Shown: piece after piece, positions 16,068 through 23,529 of the stretch
How positions within the stretch are numbered: the stretch's first letter is position 1
How the letters are laid out: each line of letters begins with the position of its first letter
Assembly (NCBI GenBank): GCA_018333655.1
Contig: JAGXTJ010000009.1
Coordinates: 1 to 32,760 of the forward strand
Direction of reading: 5' to 3'
DNA: 32,760 nucleotides
Origin: Bacillota bacterium
GTDB lineage: Bacteria; Bacillota; UBA994
Notes under the pieces: generated by a model
Seen by the model: only the letters and a program-made list of their open reading frames with translations
The model's database searches: none
What the model was told of the DNA's origin: nothing
Program-made: the position numbers and the translations under genes

Positions 16068-16495
16068 TAAAAGTTGCGGGAATTAAACGGGGCACAGTGA
16101 TTGACCATGTCACGGCTGGGAAAGGCTTGTGGATCTTTAACAAGCTGAACTTAGCTAGCCTCGGGCATCCAGTCGTGCTGCTCATGAACGTACCGAGTGA
16201 GAGACTAGGCAGAAAAGATATCATCAAAATTGAGGACTACACGCAAGTAGATACAGCCATGCTCGGCCTCATCGACGCCACGATTACGGTCAACATTATC
16301 GAGAATGAACAAGTGGTAGCAAAAACGCAAGTGACTCTACCTCAAGTGGTGAGCGGGTTGTTTGCCTGTGGTAATCCGCGCTGTGTATCTAACTCCGACC
16401 AATATGTAATGCCGATTTTCGAGTTGTACGAAGCAGAATCGCGTGCCTATGCCTGTGAGTATTGCGAAGAGATCACCAAGGTGGCCTGGAAGTAA
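16064..16495 (+). CDS. pyrI: Aspartate carbamoyltransferase, regulatory subunit
   Basis: A 143-residue protein from ATG 16064, overlapping the pyrB stop, with GGGGGTGA at 16049-16056. The N-terminal nucleotide-binding domain (MIKVAGIKRGTVIDHV) and the C-terminal zinc domain with C102, C107, C131 and C134 match the four zinc ligands of E. coli PyrI. It brings feedback control by nucleotides. The longest ORF starts 19 codons earlier inside pyrB and is not supported. Confidence 0.94.
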   Translation: MIKVAGIKRGTVIDHVTAGKGLWIFNKLNLASLGHPVVLLMNVPSERLGRKDIIKIEDYTQVDTAMLGLIDATITVNIIENEQVVAKTQVTLPQVVSGLFACGNPRCVSNSDQYVMPIFELYEAESRAYACEYCEEITKVAWK

Positions 16496-16569
16496 GCAAT
16501 GGTTTGCCGTTCTTCTGCGCACTCATGGTACACTACTGGTATGCTATTCATCATACCGAGGAAGTAGGT

Positions 16570-17352
16570 GTGGCCGTGTCAATTGAGCTCGTAAGTCTCA
16601 TAGCCGCTATCGGGAACCGCAAGTCTGTACGGCGTTACCAAGATACTGCTCTTGGAGAAGGTATTCGCGAAGAATTACTCGCCCCGCACAGCCTGCGCAA
16701 ACTAAACAGGGTGCCTTGTCGAGTGGAGTATGTCGAAGGAGACAAGCCTTTAGATGATATCTTCACCGGCATTATCGGTAGCTACGGCAAAATCGGCGGT
16801 GCTCGGGCTCTGCTGTGCTTAATTGTTCCGACCTTAGACCTCGAGATAGGCAAGATGGAGGCAGGGTACTTGGGCCAGCAATATGTGCTGCGGGCTACGG
16901 CACTGGGGCTGGGGTCTTGCTGGGTCGGAGGGACCTTTAACTACAAAAAACTCATGTCGCACCTTAGTATTGGGCCAGCCGAAGCAGTGTCTGCCGTGAT
17001 TGCTCTAGGTTGGCCAGCAGAGAGGCAAGATGCCGTTAGTAAGGTGCTCCATACCTTGGTGCGCCGCAAAGGGCTTAGCGAAATAGCCAGTCCGTCCTTG
17101 CTGGCGGGGCCATTATGGCTTAAAGAGGCTCTGCTGGCTGTCCGCCTAGCGCCGTCCGCCATTAATTTGCAACCATGGTATTTTGCAGGCTCCACCACGA
17201 AGGTAGAACTAAGGTCAAGCCGCAACGGCGCCTTCACGCCAATGGACATCGGAATCGCCATGTTGCACTTTGAGTTAGCTGCGCTAGCGCAAGGATGTAG
17301 CGGACAGTGGCACTTCGAAAAAAAAAGACAATTTTTCGCCGTGGAACAATAA
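16570..17352 (+). CDS. Nitroreductase-like flavoprotein (TM1586-type)
   Basis: About 260 residues with a duplicated nitroreductase-like fold. The N-terminal half has IGNRKSVRRYQD (FMN phosphate-binding Arg/Ser), IGSYGKIGGARALLCLIVP and YLGQQYVLRATALGLGSCWVGG; the C-terminal half contains RLAPSAINLQPWYF, the second FMN site. This matches the family named after the TM1586 putative nitroreductase, whose substrate is unknown. The start is uncertain: GTG 16570 has GAGGAAG five bases upstream, and GTG 16576 or the upstream ATG 16525 are alternatives. It is followed by an Fe-S protein gene with its own promoter, hence the two may work in related redox steps. Confidence 0.75.
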   Translation: MAVSIELVSLIAAIGNRKSVRRYQDTALGEGIREELLAPHSLRKLNRVPCRVEYVEGDKPLDDIFTGIIGSYGKIGGARALLCLIVPTLDLEIGKMEAGYLGQQYVLRATALGLGSCWVGGTFNYKKLMSHLSIGPAEAVSAVIALGWPAERQDAVSKVLHTLVRRKGLSEIASPSLLAGPLWLKEALLAVRLAPSAINLQPWYFAGSTTKVELRSSRNGAFTPMDIGIAMLHFELAALAQGCSGQWHFEKKRQFFAVEQ

Positions 17353-17355
17353 AAC

Positions 17356-17398
17356 AGTGACCTACATCACATTTTTTCTCCCTGCCTTGGGGTATGCT
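17356..17398 (+). promoter_or_regulatory. CRP/FNR-like operator and promoter before the Fe-S protein gene
   Basis: AGTGA-CCTACA-TCACA at 17356-17371 matches the CRP-type palindrome TGTGA-N6-TCACA at 9 of 10 positions. A -10 like TATGCT lies at 17393-17398, while the -35 position (CATTTT) is poor. If transcription starts near 17405, the palindrome is centred at about -41.5, the usual place for class II activation by CRP/FNR proteins. The motif match is seen; regulation is inferred. Confidence 0.5.
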
Positions 17399-17428
17399 TG
17401 AGCTAGTAAACCTAAGGAGGTTTTAGAA

Positions 17429-18208
17429 ATGGTATTACGTAAAATTATAAAAATTGATGAGGAATTGTGCAATGGCTGTGGTCAGTGTGTGCCCGGATGT
17501 GCCGAAGGCGCCCTACAGATCGTGGACGGCAAAGCTCGCCTGGTGAAAGAGCAGTACTGTGACGGACTTGGCGCCTGCCTGGGTGAATGCCCCACCGGGG
17601 CCCTGACCATAGAAGAGCGTGATTCCGAGGAGTATGATGTTGACGCTACTAATGTGTGGTTAACGAGTATTGGCCGCGAAACTGTCCCTCATGTAGCTCC
17701 ACCGGTTCTGCCGCCCGCTCTACAGAGTGTGCGCTCGCATGCGCCTAGGTCTGCTCATGGCGGTGGTTGCCCGGGCTCACGCCTCATGACCTTTAACAAG
17801 ACAGAGACAGCCCCGGCAAGCGAGGCTCCTCTTGGTCCCTCTAAGTCGGAACTTAGGCAGTGGCCCGTTCAGCTTATGCTCGTGCCACCAACCGCGCCCT
17901 TTCTCAGAGAGGCCGACCTGCTTATTGCGGCTGATTGTGTGCCCTTTGCCTACCCAGATTTTCACCGGAAAATGCTCAAGAATAAAGCGGTTCTGATCGC
18001 CTGCCCTAAGCTTGACGACTCGGCACATTATGTCGAAAAACTGGCGCAGATGATTCGGGTCAATGACTTTCGTAGCATTACCATTGCCCATATGGAAGTA
18101 CCTTGCTGTTTTAGTCTTGGCAAAATAGTCAGCGCGGCCATAGAGCGTGCCGGAATTAAAGTGCCGGTTATGAGCATCAATGTAGGGCTGCAGGGAGAAC
18201 TGAAATAG
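17429..18208 (+). CDS. Ferredoxin-like 4Fe-4S protein with C-terminal domain
   Basis: A 259-residue protein. Residues 1-62 are a ferredoxin domain: C14-NG-C17-GQ-C20-VPG-C24 is a complete [4Fe-4S] motif, while the second motif, C44-DGLGA-C50-LGE-C54-P, has Leu where the second Cys should be. A linker rich in Pro and Ser (about 85-140) leads to a C-terminal domain (LLIAADCVPFAYPDFHRKML...VLIACPKLDD...MEVPCCFSLGKIVSAAIERAG) with further Cys, of a type common in anaerobes but without a known activity that I can state. ATG 17429 has a strong AAGGAGG. The upstream CRP/FNR-like site suggests control by redox or a metabolite. Confidence 0.82.
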   Translation: MVLRKIIKIDEELCNGCGQCVPGCAEGALQIVDGKARLVKEQYCDGLGACLGECPTGALTIEERDSEEYDVDATNVWLTSIGRETVPHVAPPVLPPALQSVRSHAPRSAHGGGCPGSRLMTFNKTETAPASEAPLGPSKSELRQWPVQLMLVPPTAPFLREADLLIAADCVPFAYPDFHRKMLKNKAVLIACPKLDDSAHYVEKLAQMIRVNDFRSITIAHMEVPCCFSLGKIVSAAIERAGIKVPVMSINVGLQGELK

Positions 18209-18293
18209 CGTGTAGTAAAGAGCAGGAATTTTGGTGGGGATGGCGAATTAGGAAAGGAGAAGATGTATCTAAGCTTGAGGAGGACGTTATTTA

Positions 18294-18926
18294 ATGGGCA
18301 GAGCAGAACGTAGAAGGCGCGACAGGCATGGCAAGAGCAATTTACCCTGGGATAAGATTTTGGTGGCGGCGGTACTAGTATTTTTTCTTGTTAGTGCCGG
18401 TGTCGCTTACTTCTTCCCGCTGATTACCGCACGGTCCTATGCCGAAGGCAGTAATCGTATCCGCCGTATTATTATTTCTCGCGCCCTTGATCGGCTTGAG
18501 CGCACAGACCCTATTGAGTTTAGCTACTACTTCACCAATGAAGCTGGTTCGACCATAAATTTTGCGGCCAAAGAGGCAGACCACGTCGTCACTCTCACTG
18601 ACCCCATCACCAAAGAACCTAAAACCTATGACCAAGAGCCCTTGCCGGCAGAGTTTCAAAAGCTACGTGAGACCAAGGATGCCCTAGCTGCGGCCTTAAA
18701 GGACAGGGCTTTTGTCATTAGCTACAGAGAGAATGAACAACAATTTGGTCACAATATCCTGCAAGTTGTCAAGCGAGATGACGCCAACACCTTGGTGGAG
18801 GGCTACGAGTTGTACTTCGATGCCGACCATGCGCTCGATGAGATACACTTCGTCAAGCGCGTGGGCGATGATAAATTTGTGCAGCGAGTGTATCGCGGCT
18901 TAGTCGCTGGGGGAGCCGGCCAGTAG
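18294..18926 (+). CDS. Single-pass membrane protein of unknown function
   Basis: A 210-residue protein that I do not recognise. The N-terminus is strongly basic (MGRAERRRRDRHGK), followed by one hydrophobic helix at about 21-42, which predicts a type II topology with the C-terminal 165 residues outside. That part is charged and contains YYFTNEAGSTINFAAKEADHV and YELYFDADHALDEIHFVKR, with no catalytic motif visible. GAGGAGG lies eight bases upstream of ATG 18294. A 16-codon ORF (18264-18314) with its own AAGGAGAAG overlaps the start and could affect translation. A strong terminator follows. Confidence 0.8.
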   Translation: MGRAERRRRDRHGKSNLPWDKILVAAVLVFFLVSAGVAYFFPLITARSYAEGSNRIRRIIISRALDRLERTDPIEFSYYFTNEAGSTINFAAKEADHVVTLTDPITKEPKTYDQEPLPAEFQKLRETKDALAAALKDRAFVISYRENEQQFGHNILQVVKRDDANTLVEGYELYFDADHALDEIHFVKRVGDDKFVQRVYRGLVAGGAGQ

Positions 18927-18935
18927 CGGTTTTTC

Positions 18936-18966
18936 ATAGGCGGTGACGACACTGCCTATTTTTTTT
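18936..18966 (+). terminator. Intrinsic terminator
   Basis: ATAGGCGGTG / CACTGCCTAT forms a 10-bp stem (one G-T pair) with loop ACGA, followed by a run of T to 18966. It ends the unit of the membrane protein 10 bases after its stop and precedes the marR promoter. Confidence 0.85.
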
Positions 18967-19047
18967 GCCTATCCAAGAAATAATTCCTAGTGTATAATGT
19001 GAATTAAGTAGCGAGAGAAGGTATTTTATAGATAGGCGGTTATGTAA

Positions 19048-19560
19048 ATGGCAGAGAAAACCGTTCTAAAACACCTTGTGGACCTTTTTATGCAAATCGG
19101 AGCGCGAGCAACCATGGAAACTCTCGTGTCGACGGAAGACATGCTGACGAACAGCCAACTTTTGGCGCTGCGTTATATTTGGCTGCATCCAGATTGCCCG
19201 CTCTCGAGTCTGGCCGAGGGGCTTGGTATTTCTAACCCTGCCGCCACGAAGGTAATGGATCGGCTAGCGCGCAAAGACCTTGTTCTACGCAAGCAGGGCT
19301 TGGACCGGCGCCAGATTATCGCCATTCTTACCCCCAAGGGGCGAGATGTCGTGGAGAATCAGCTTCGCTTGCAGATGGTGGCCTACGCCAAGCTCTTTGA
19401 CATGATGAGTGAAACTGAACTCGCCTCGCTGCAAGCAGGGCTTGAGGGGATGGTTGACGCCGCAGTGCGACACTGGCCTGATTGGCAGCAATTATGTCTG
19501 CGCTGCGGTACTGGCTGCTCTAGGACGGACTGTCCTTTGTTCCGTTATACCGGTGCGTAG
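19048..19560 (+). CDS. MarR-family regulator with C-terminal Cys4 motif
   Basis: A 170-residue winged-helix regulator: helix-turn-helix LSSLAEGLGISNPAATKVMDRL at about 53-73 and wing GLDRRQIIAILTPKGRDV at 84-101, both typical of MarR. The tail is unusual, with C150-x2-C153-x3-C157-x4-C162 in the last 21 residues, beyond the normal MarR fold. Four spaced Cys could bind an Fe-S cluster or zinc and make the protein a redox or metal sensor; this is inference. A perfect -10 TATAAT at 18993-18998 lies upstream without a good -35, so an activator or sigma-A with weak contacts is likely. ATG 19048 has only a modest AGGCGGT. No target gene is adjacent on the same strand. Confidence 0.87.
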   Translation: MAEKTVLKHLVDLFMQIGARATMETLVSTEDMLTNSQLLALRYIWLHPDCPLSSLAEGLGISNPAATKVMDRLARKDLVLRKQGLDRRQIIAILTPKGRDVVENQLRLQMVAYAKLFDMMSETELASLQAGLEGMVDAAVRHWPDWQQLCLRCGTGCSRTDCPLFRYTGA

Positions 19561-19561
19561 T

Positions 19562-19718
19562 GCTTAAGCTATCAGGGAGATAGTCCTCTTGGTGCACGCT
19601 TAGGGAGCCTCTGTCGGTCCTTACTTGGTCCCCACCGAGGCAACCTGCATTCCCGTTGACACCTAACGAGCTGGACTTAGGGAAGTCTGAAAGTCGTTGG
19701 AGTGCCTACATGTTAAGC
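19562..19718. ncRNA. Candidate structured RNA, family unknown
   Basis: This non-coding stretch can fold with a closing helix GCTTAA (19562-19567) / TTAAGC (19713-19718) that encloses four local hairpins: CTATC/GATAG (19569-19583), GCCTC-GGT / ACC-GAGGC (19607-19641, with a TGTC bulge), CGTT/AACG (19654-19668) and GACTT-AGGG-AAGTC (19674-19687). No ORF with a ribosome-binding site is visible. I compared it from memory with 6S RNA, T-box and tmRNA and found none of their hallmark motifs. Strand is unknown. Helices this short also arise by chance, so confidence is low. Confidence 0.25.
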
Positions 19719-19742
19719 TTCTAATGCTTGTGCGTGGACTCG

Positions 19743-19764
19743 TTATGTGATGCAATACACATAA
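19743..19764. repeat. Perfect 7-bp inverted repeat
   Basis: TTATGTG and CACATAA are separated by 8 bases. Neither side has a T-run, so it is not an obvious terminator. It could be an operator or part of a mobile-element end; nothing else supports a function. Confidence 0.4.
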
Positions 19765-19788
19765 TGAAGAAGTGAGGGCACGTTTTTT

Positions 19789-19890
19789 ACCACAGAGTAC
19801 ACAGAGGTCACAGAGAAAGAAGGAGCTAAGTTAGGCAATTAAATTCGTTCTATCTTCCTCTCTTTCCCACGCCTCTGTGCCCTCTGTGGT
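19789..19890. repeat. CCACAGAG-type intergenic inverted repeat, 102 bp
   Basis: The left arm, ACCACAGAG-TA-CACAGAGG..., and the right arm, ...CCTCTGTG-CC-CTCTGTGGT, are inverted copies of about 20 bp each that continue as purine-rich (AGAAAGAAGGA) and matching pyrimidine-rich tracts around a short centre. The CACAGAG word itself repeats two to three times per arm. Similar CCACAGAG-NN-CACAGAGG elements are common intergenic repeats in many bacterial genomes (recalled, not searched). It lies between marR and the end of hydF. Confidence 0.75.
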
Positions 19891-19957
19891 TGAAATCGTC
19901 TCCTATCGCGAAGAAGAAAGACTTCTGTGTTGCCCTCGGTGTAGAGCGCCTACCTCG

Positions 19958-21142
19958 TTATGCGTTGGTGGGAATGCAGGAGGCAAACGGTCGCAGACTG
20001 CGCTCGAGAATGCCATTGTAGTAGGCCAGAAGTACTCCATAGTTAATTATAGGAATACCCGCTTCTTCTGCCTGCGCCAAACGCGATTGCATTTCTTGGC
20101 GGGTAATCATGCATGCGCCGCAATGGATAATCAGCTTGTAGTCAAGCTCCTCGGGGAAGGTCTGACCGCTTTGCCAGGTGATGCTCACTTCGCCACCTAC
20201 CCGCTTTCTTAGCAGAGCGGGTATTTTTACGCGCCCAATGTCGTCTTCTTGGCTATGGTGCGTGCAGGCCTCGGAAATTAGCACCTTGTCATGAGGGTTA
20301 AGTTTGGCGAGGGCTGCTGTTGCCTTGGTGAGCTGGGGCAAGTTGCCCTTGTGGCGCGCCATAATGATAGAGAAGGATGTTAAGGGTAAGTCGGGCGGCA
20401 GGGTGCTGGCGACAAAACCGAAGACTTGCGAGTCGGTTACCACGAGCTGCGGCGGTTCGCGGAGTGAGTGGAGGGTAGAGACGAGCTCTGTTTCACGGCA
20501 AATTATGGCGCGATGCCCGCCGTCCAAAATGTCGCGCAAGACCTGCACTTGAGGCAAGATGAGTCTGCCCTTAGGGGCAGCCTTATCTATGGGTACGACC
20601 AGTAGGACAACCCCCTCGCCATGTAGCAAGTCGTTCAGTAGAGGTGGTTCTACCGTAACCTTGGTCAGTTTTTCGGCTAGTGCATCTTTAAGGGCCGAGA
20701 CTCCATGGCCAGTAAACGCATTCACCGCCTGGGCATTATCCGGGATAAGAGGCAGCGTGTTGTCGTGGGTGTTGATGACAATAATGGATGGTATCTGGCG
20801 GCGCGCTAAATCAGCCAGTAGCTCTTGCTCAGCAGGCAGGAGGGGCAGCTCGGCCACCACGAGCAAAACAAGTTCCGCCTTGCGCAGGGCCCGCGACGTG
20901 AGCCTCTGCCGCTCGACGCCGAGCAGGCTGGCGTCGTCAAGGCCGGCGGTATCTACTAGCACCACGGGGCCGAAAGGCAAGAGTTCCATGCTCTTGTAGA
21001 CTGGGTCGGTGGTAGTTCCCGAAACGGGCGAAACTAAAGCTACTTCATGTCCACAGAGAGCATTAATGAGGGTGGATTTGCCGACATTGCACCGGCCCAA
21101 AAGTACAATGTGAGGGCGTATGGCGCGCGGGGTATTATTCAT
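19958..21142 (-). CDS. hydF: [FeFe]-hydrogenase maturation GTPase HydF
   Basis: A 394-residue scaffold on which the H-cluster 2Fe subcluster is assembled before transfer to the hydrogenase. It has an N-terminal GTPase with Walker A GRCNVGKST at 16-24, the G2/G3 region SGTTTDPVYKSME...VLVDTAGLDD, a dimerisation domain, and the C-terminal cluster site ACTHH...IIHCGAC, the C-x-H...H-C-x-x-C set of HydF. ATG 21142 overlaps the hydE end by 8 bases and follows AAGGGGG; a longer ORF to 21208 lies wholly inside hydE. It is the last gene of the operon, and the repeat-rich gap follows. Confidence 0.95.
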   Translation of the reverse strand: MNNTPRAIRPHIVLLGRCNVGKSTLINALCGHEVALVSPVSGTTTDPVYKSMELLPFGPVVLVDTAGLDDASLLGVERQRLTSRALRKAELVLLVVAELPLLPAEQELLADLARRQIPSIIVINTHDNTLPLIPDNAQAVNAFTGHGVSALKDALAEKLTKVTVEPPLLNDLLHGEGVVLLVVPIDKAAPKGRLILPQVQVLRDILDGGHRAIICRETELVSTLHSLREPPQLVVTDSQVFGFVASTLPPDLPLTSFSIIMARHKGNLPQLTKATAALAKLNPHDKVLISEACTHHSQEDDIGRVKIPALLRKRVGGEVSITWQSGQTFPEELDYKLIIHCGACMITRQEMQSRLAQAEEAGIPIINYGVLLAYYNGILERSLRPFASCIPTNA

Positions 21143-22193
21143 GTCTAGAGCCCCCTTGACGCAGGGAGCCGCCGTGCCCCCGTCCCACCTGGCGGCCGAT
21201 GCGGGCAATTCTGCCCCCCAAACAACCGCGGCAGTGTCTTAAAGTATCGTCGATGCAGCGCTTGTTCTGGTACAGCTCGTATTGCTGGCGATAAGGGGCA
21301 GGGGTGGCGTTGGGCATAACTACATTGGCGCCGCGTTGCCATCCTTTTTCGCGACCGTCCTCATCAAGGGTAGCCAAGGCCGTAGTGACAGGAATGTGCA
21401 CTTTACGCATGACTAAACGTGCTAAGGCCACCATCTTGTACGCCATCTCGGTACTGCCCTGGGGGCAGAGTCCGAGCGGCGTGGCAGGGTGGGGGATAAA
21501 GGGGCCCACGCCAAACATATCTAACTCGAGATCTCTCCCGAGCAGGATATCCCCGGCGAGATCGCTTACGGTCTGTCCGGGCAAGCCAACTAGGCACCCT
21601 GACCCAACGTCGTAGCCAAGATCTTTAAGGTTGGCGAGTGTTTCTAACCGTTTAGCCAGTGTGGAGTCAGGATGAAAACGGGCATATAAGGCAGAGTTCG
21701 ACGTCTCAAAGCGCAAGAGATAGCGGTCAGCACCAGCCTGACGCCACAAAGCAAGCTCCTCACGGGTGCGGTCGCCTAGGCTCAAGGTTATGGCTAAGTC
21801 GTGCTCCTGTTTAATACTAGCGATAAGGCTACTCATGCGCTCGCCTGTCCACCATTTGTCTTCACCCGATTGCAGTACAATAGTGCCGATACCTGCCCGC
21901 ACAAGTTCGGCGGCCGCGAGGAGTATTTCTTCTTCTGTCATGCGGTAGCGCACGATGGAGTTGTTGCCGGCTCTGATGCCACAATACTCGCATTGGCAAG
22001 AGCAGTAATTGGAGAACTCTAAAAGCCCCCGCAGCCAAATATCTGCCCCCACTTCTTGGCTGCGCACCCGGTCGGCTGCCTGCCAGAGTTCGTCTAGGTC
22101 TGCGGGTTCGGTAAGGCTGAGGAGGGAAGCGATTTCTTCTTGGCTGAGAAGATATCCTTCGCGCTCGGCGCGAGCAATCAGTTCTTTAGACAT
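21135..22193 (-). CDS. hydE: [FeFe]-hydrogenase maturase HydE (radical SAM)
   Basis: A 352-residue radical SAM protein of the biotin-synthase-like fold. The cluster motif is C64-SCQ-C68-EY-C71, and a second C-terminal Cys set, C-x7-C-x2-C in CIDDTLRHCRGC, corresponds to the auxiliary cluster site seen in some HydE proteins. Known HydE acts on a product of HydG in making the dithiomethylamine-bearing diiron unit. It overlaps both neighbours by 8 bases, so all three maturases are translationally coupled. ATG 22193 has GGGAG about 12 bases upstream. Confidence 0.94.
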   Translation of the reverse strand: MSKELIARAEREGYLLSQEEIASLLSLTEPADLDELWQAADRVRSQEVGADIWLRGLLEFSNYCSCQCEYCGIRAGNNSIVRYRMTEEEILLAAAELVRAGIGTIVLQSGEDKWWTGERMSSLIASIKQEHDLAITLSLGDRTREELALWRQAGADRYLLRFETSNSALYARFHPDSTLAKRLETLANLKDLGYDVGSGCLVGLPGQTVSDLAGDILLGRDLELDMFGVGPFIPHPATPLGLCPQGSTEMAYKMVALARLVMRKVHIPVTTALATLDEDGREKGWQRGANVVMPNATPAPYRQQYELYQNKRCIDDTLRHCRGCLGGRIARIGRQVGRGHGGSLRQGGSRHE

Positions 22194-23502
22194 AAATATC
22201 GCGTTCTCCCTTCAGCACTTCCGCTAAGTCATGGCGTACTCTTTGTCGCGCTACAGGATCTGGGATTTGGCTCAACCATTCCTCCCACTTTTCTTGGGCC
22301 CCACTGCGAGTGGTATCAGAACCAAAGTGAGCGACAAATTCTGCTAGCGTTAGAATGGCGTTAACTTGGCAAAACTCTTTGATGTCTCCTGTTTCCACCA
22401 TGTGCATAAAAGCTTTGCCTGTTCTCTGGTGGCGATAACACCCCGTGCAAAAACTAGGAACGTACCCCTTGCTGACGATGCTGTCCACACACTCATCGAG
22501 GGAGCGGTGATCGAAGCCAGAAAACTGCCCTGATTCCTGCTTGTCGGGGCGTCCGTAGCCACCCGGCGTGGTGACGGAGGCAGCGCTCAGCTGTGAGACC
22601 CCAACGTCGAGGAGAAAGTCGCGCATGGCGGGTGACTCGCGGGTAGAGAGAATGAGGCCGGTGTAGGGGACGGCTAGGCGCAAAATGGCGACGAGGCGAG
22701 CAAACTCTAAGTCGTTGACCACATGCCCGAGTGGGTAGGTGGCACCTTTAGCCGGCCGCAAGCGCGGTACAGAGATGGTGTGAGGGCCAATGCCCTTAGC
22801 TTCTTTGAGATGCTTGGCGTGGGCTAGGAGGGAACGCACTTCATAGCGATAGTCGTAGAGACCAAAGAGTACGCCTAGACCATAATCGTCGATACCGCCG
22901 TCAATGGCGCGTTCCATAGCTGTCAGGTGATAAGTATAATCTGACTTAGGGCCGCGGGGGTGCATGTAGCGATAGGTCTCTTCGTGGTATGTTTCCTGAA
23001 AGAGTTGGTAGGTGCCAATGCCTGCTTTTTTGAGCTGGCGGTAGTCTTCTACGGTAGTGGCAGCGACGTTGACGTTGATGCGCCTGATATTGTGCCCATC
23101 CACTGCGGTGTCGTAAATGGTGCGAATAGACTCGAGGACAAAATCAATGGGGGTGAAGGTTTTGTCTTCCCCCGCCTCAAGCAGCACTCTCTTGTGCCCC
23201 ATCCTAATGAGGTGCTCTGTTTGTTCGCGAACTTCGGCCTGGGTAAGATGTATGCGCGAAAGGCCCGTGTTTTCGGCGCGAAAGGCACAGTAAAGACAGC
23301 TATTCGAGCACAAATTAGAAATATAGAGGGGCGCAAAGAGCACTATCCGTTTGCCGTAGACTTTGTCTTTGACCGCTCTGGCCGCGGCAAAAATCTCCTC
23401 ATCGCCAGCATGTGGTGCAGATAAGAGGAGATCCACCTCTCTTTCATTGAGACCATGGCACTCCCTAGCCTTTTCTAGAATGTCCGTTAGGTTGTCATAC
23501 AT
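22186..23502 (-). CDS. hydG: [FeFe]-hydrogenase maturase HydG (radical SAM tyrosine lyase)
   Basis: A 438-residue enzyme that cleaves tyrosine to give the CO and CN ligands of the H-cluster. The radical SAM motif is C65-SNS-C69-LY-C72, and the C-terminal auxiliary cluster motif CTGC-x22-C (starting CTGCYRHQRTG) is exactly that of HydG and separates it from ThiH. The start at ATG 23502 lies 27 bases after the upstream regulator gene. The length is a little below other HydG proteins (about 470), mainly at the N-terminus; all catalytic motifs remain. Confidence 0.95.
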   Translation of the reverse strand: MYDNLTDILEKARECHGLNEREVDLLLSAPHAGDEEIFAAARAVKDKVYGKRIVLFAPLYISNLCSNSCLYCAFRAENTGLSRIHLTQAEVREQTEHLIRMGHKRVLLEAGEDKTFTPIDFVLESIRTIYDTAVDGHNIRRINVNVAATTVEDYRQLKKAGIGTYQLFQETYHEETYRYMHPRGPKSDYTYHLTAMERAIDGGIDDYGLGVLFGLYDYRYEVRSLLAHAKHLKEAKGIGPHTISVPRLRPAKGATYPLGHVVNDLEFARLVAILRLAVPYTGLILSTRESPAMRDFLLDVGVSQLSAASVTTPGGYGRPDKQESGQFSGFDHRSLDECVDSIVSKGYVPSFCTGCYRHQRTGKAFMHMVETGDIKEFCQVNAILTLAEFVAHFGSDTTRSGAQEKWEEWLSQIPDPVARQRVRHDLAEVLKGERDIYV

Positions 23503-23529
23503 AAAAAGTCTCCCTACCTTTTCGATTTC

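Noticed and set aside
19562-19718. 6S RNA, T-box or tmRNA
   Set aside because: None of their hallmark motifs (the CCCTGAGCC-type 6S bubble, T-box AGGGTGG, tmRNA tRNA-like ends) is present.
22186-23502. ThiH (thiamine tyrosine lyase) instead of HydG
   Set aside because: The CTGC-x22-C C-terminal cluster motif and the hydE/hydF neighbours are specific to HydG.
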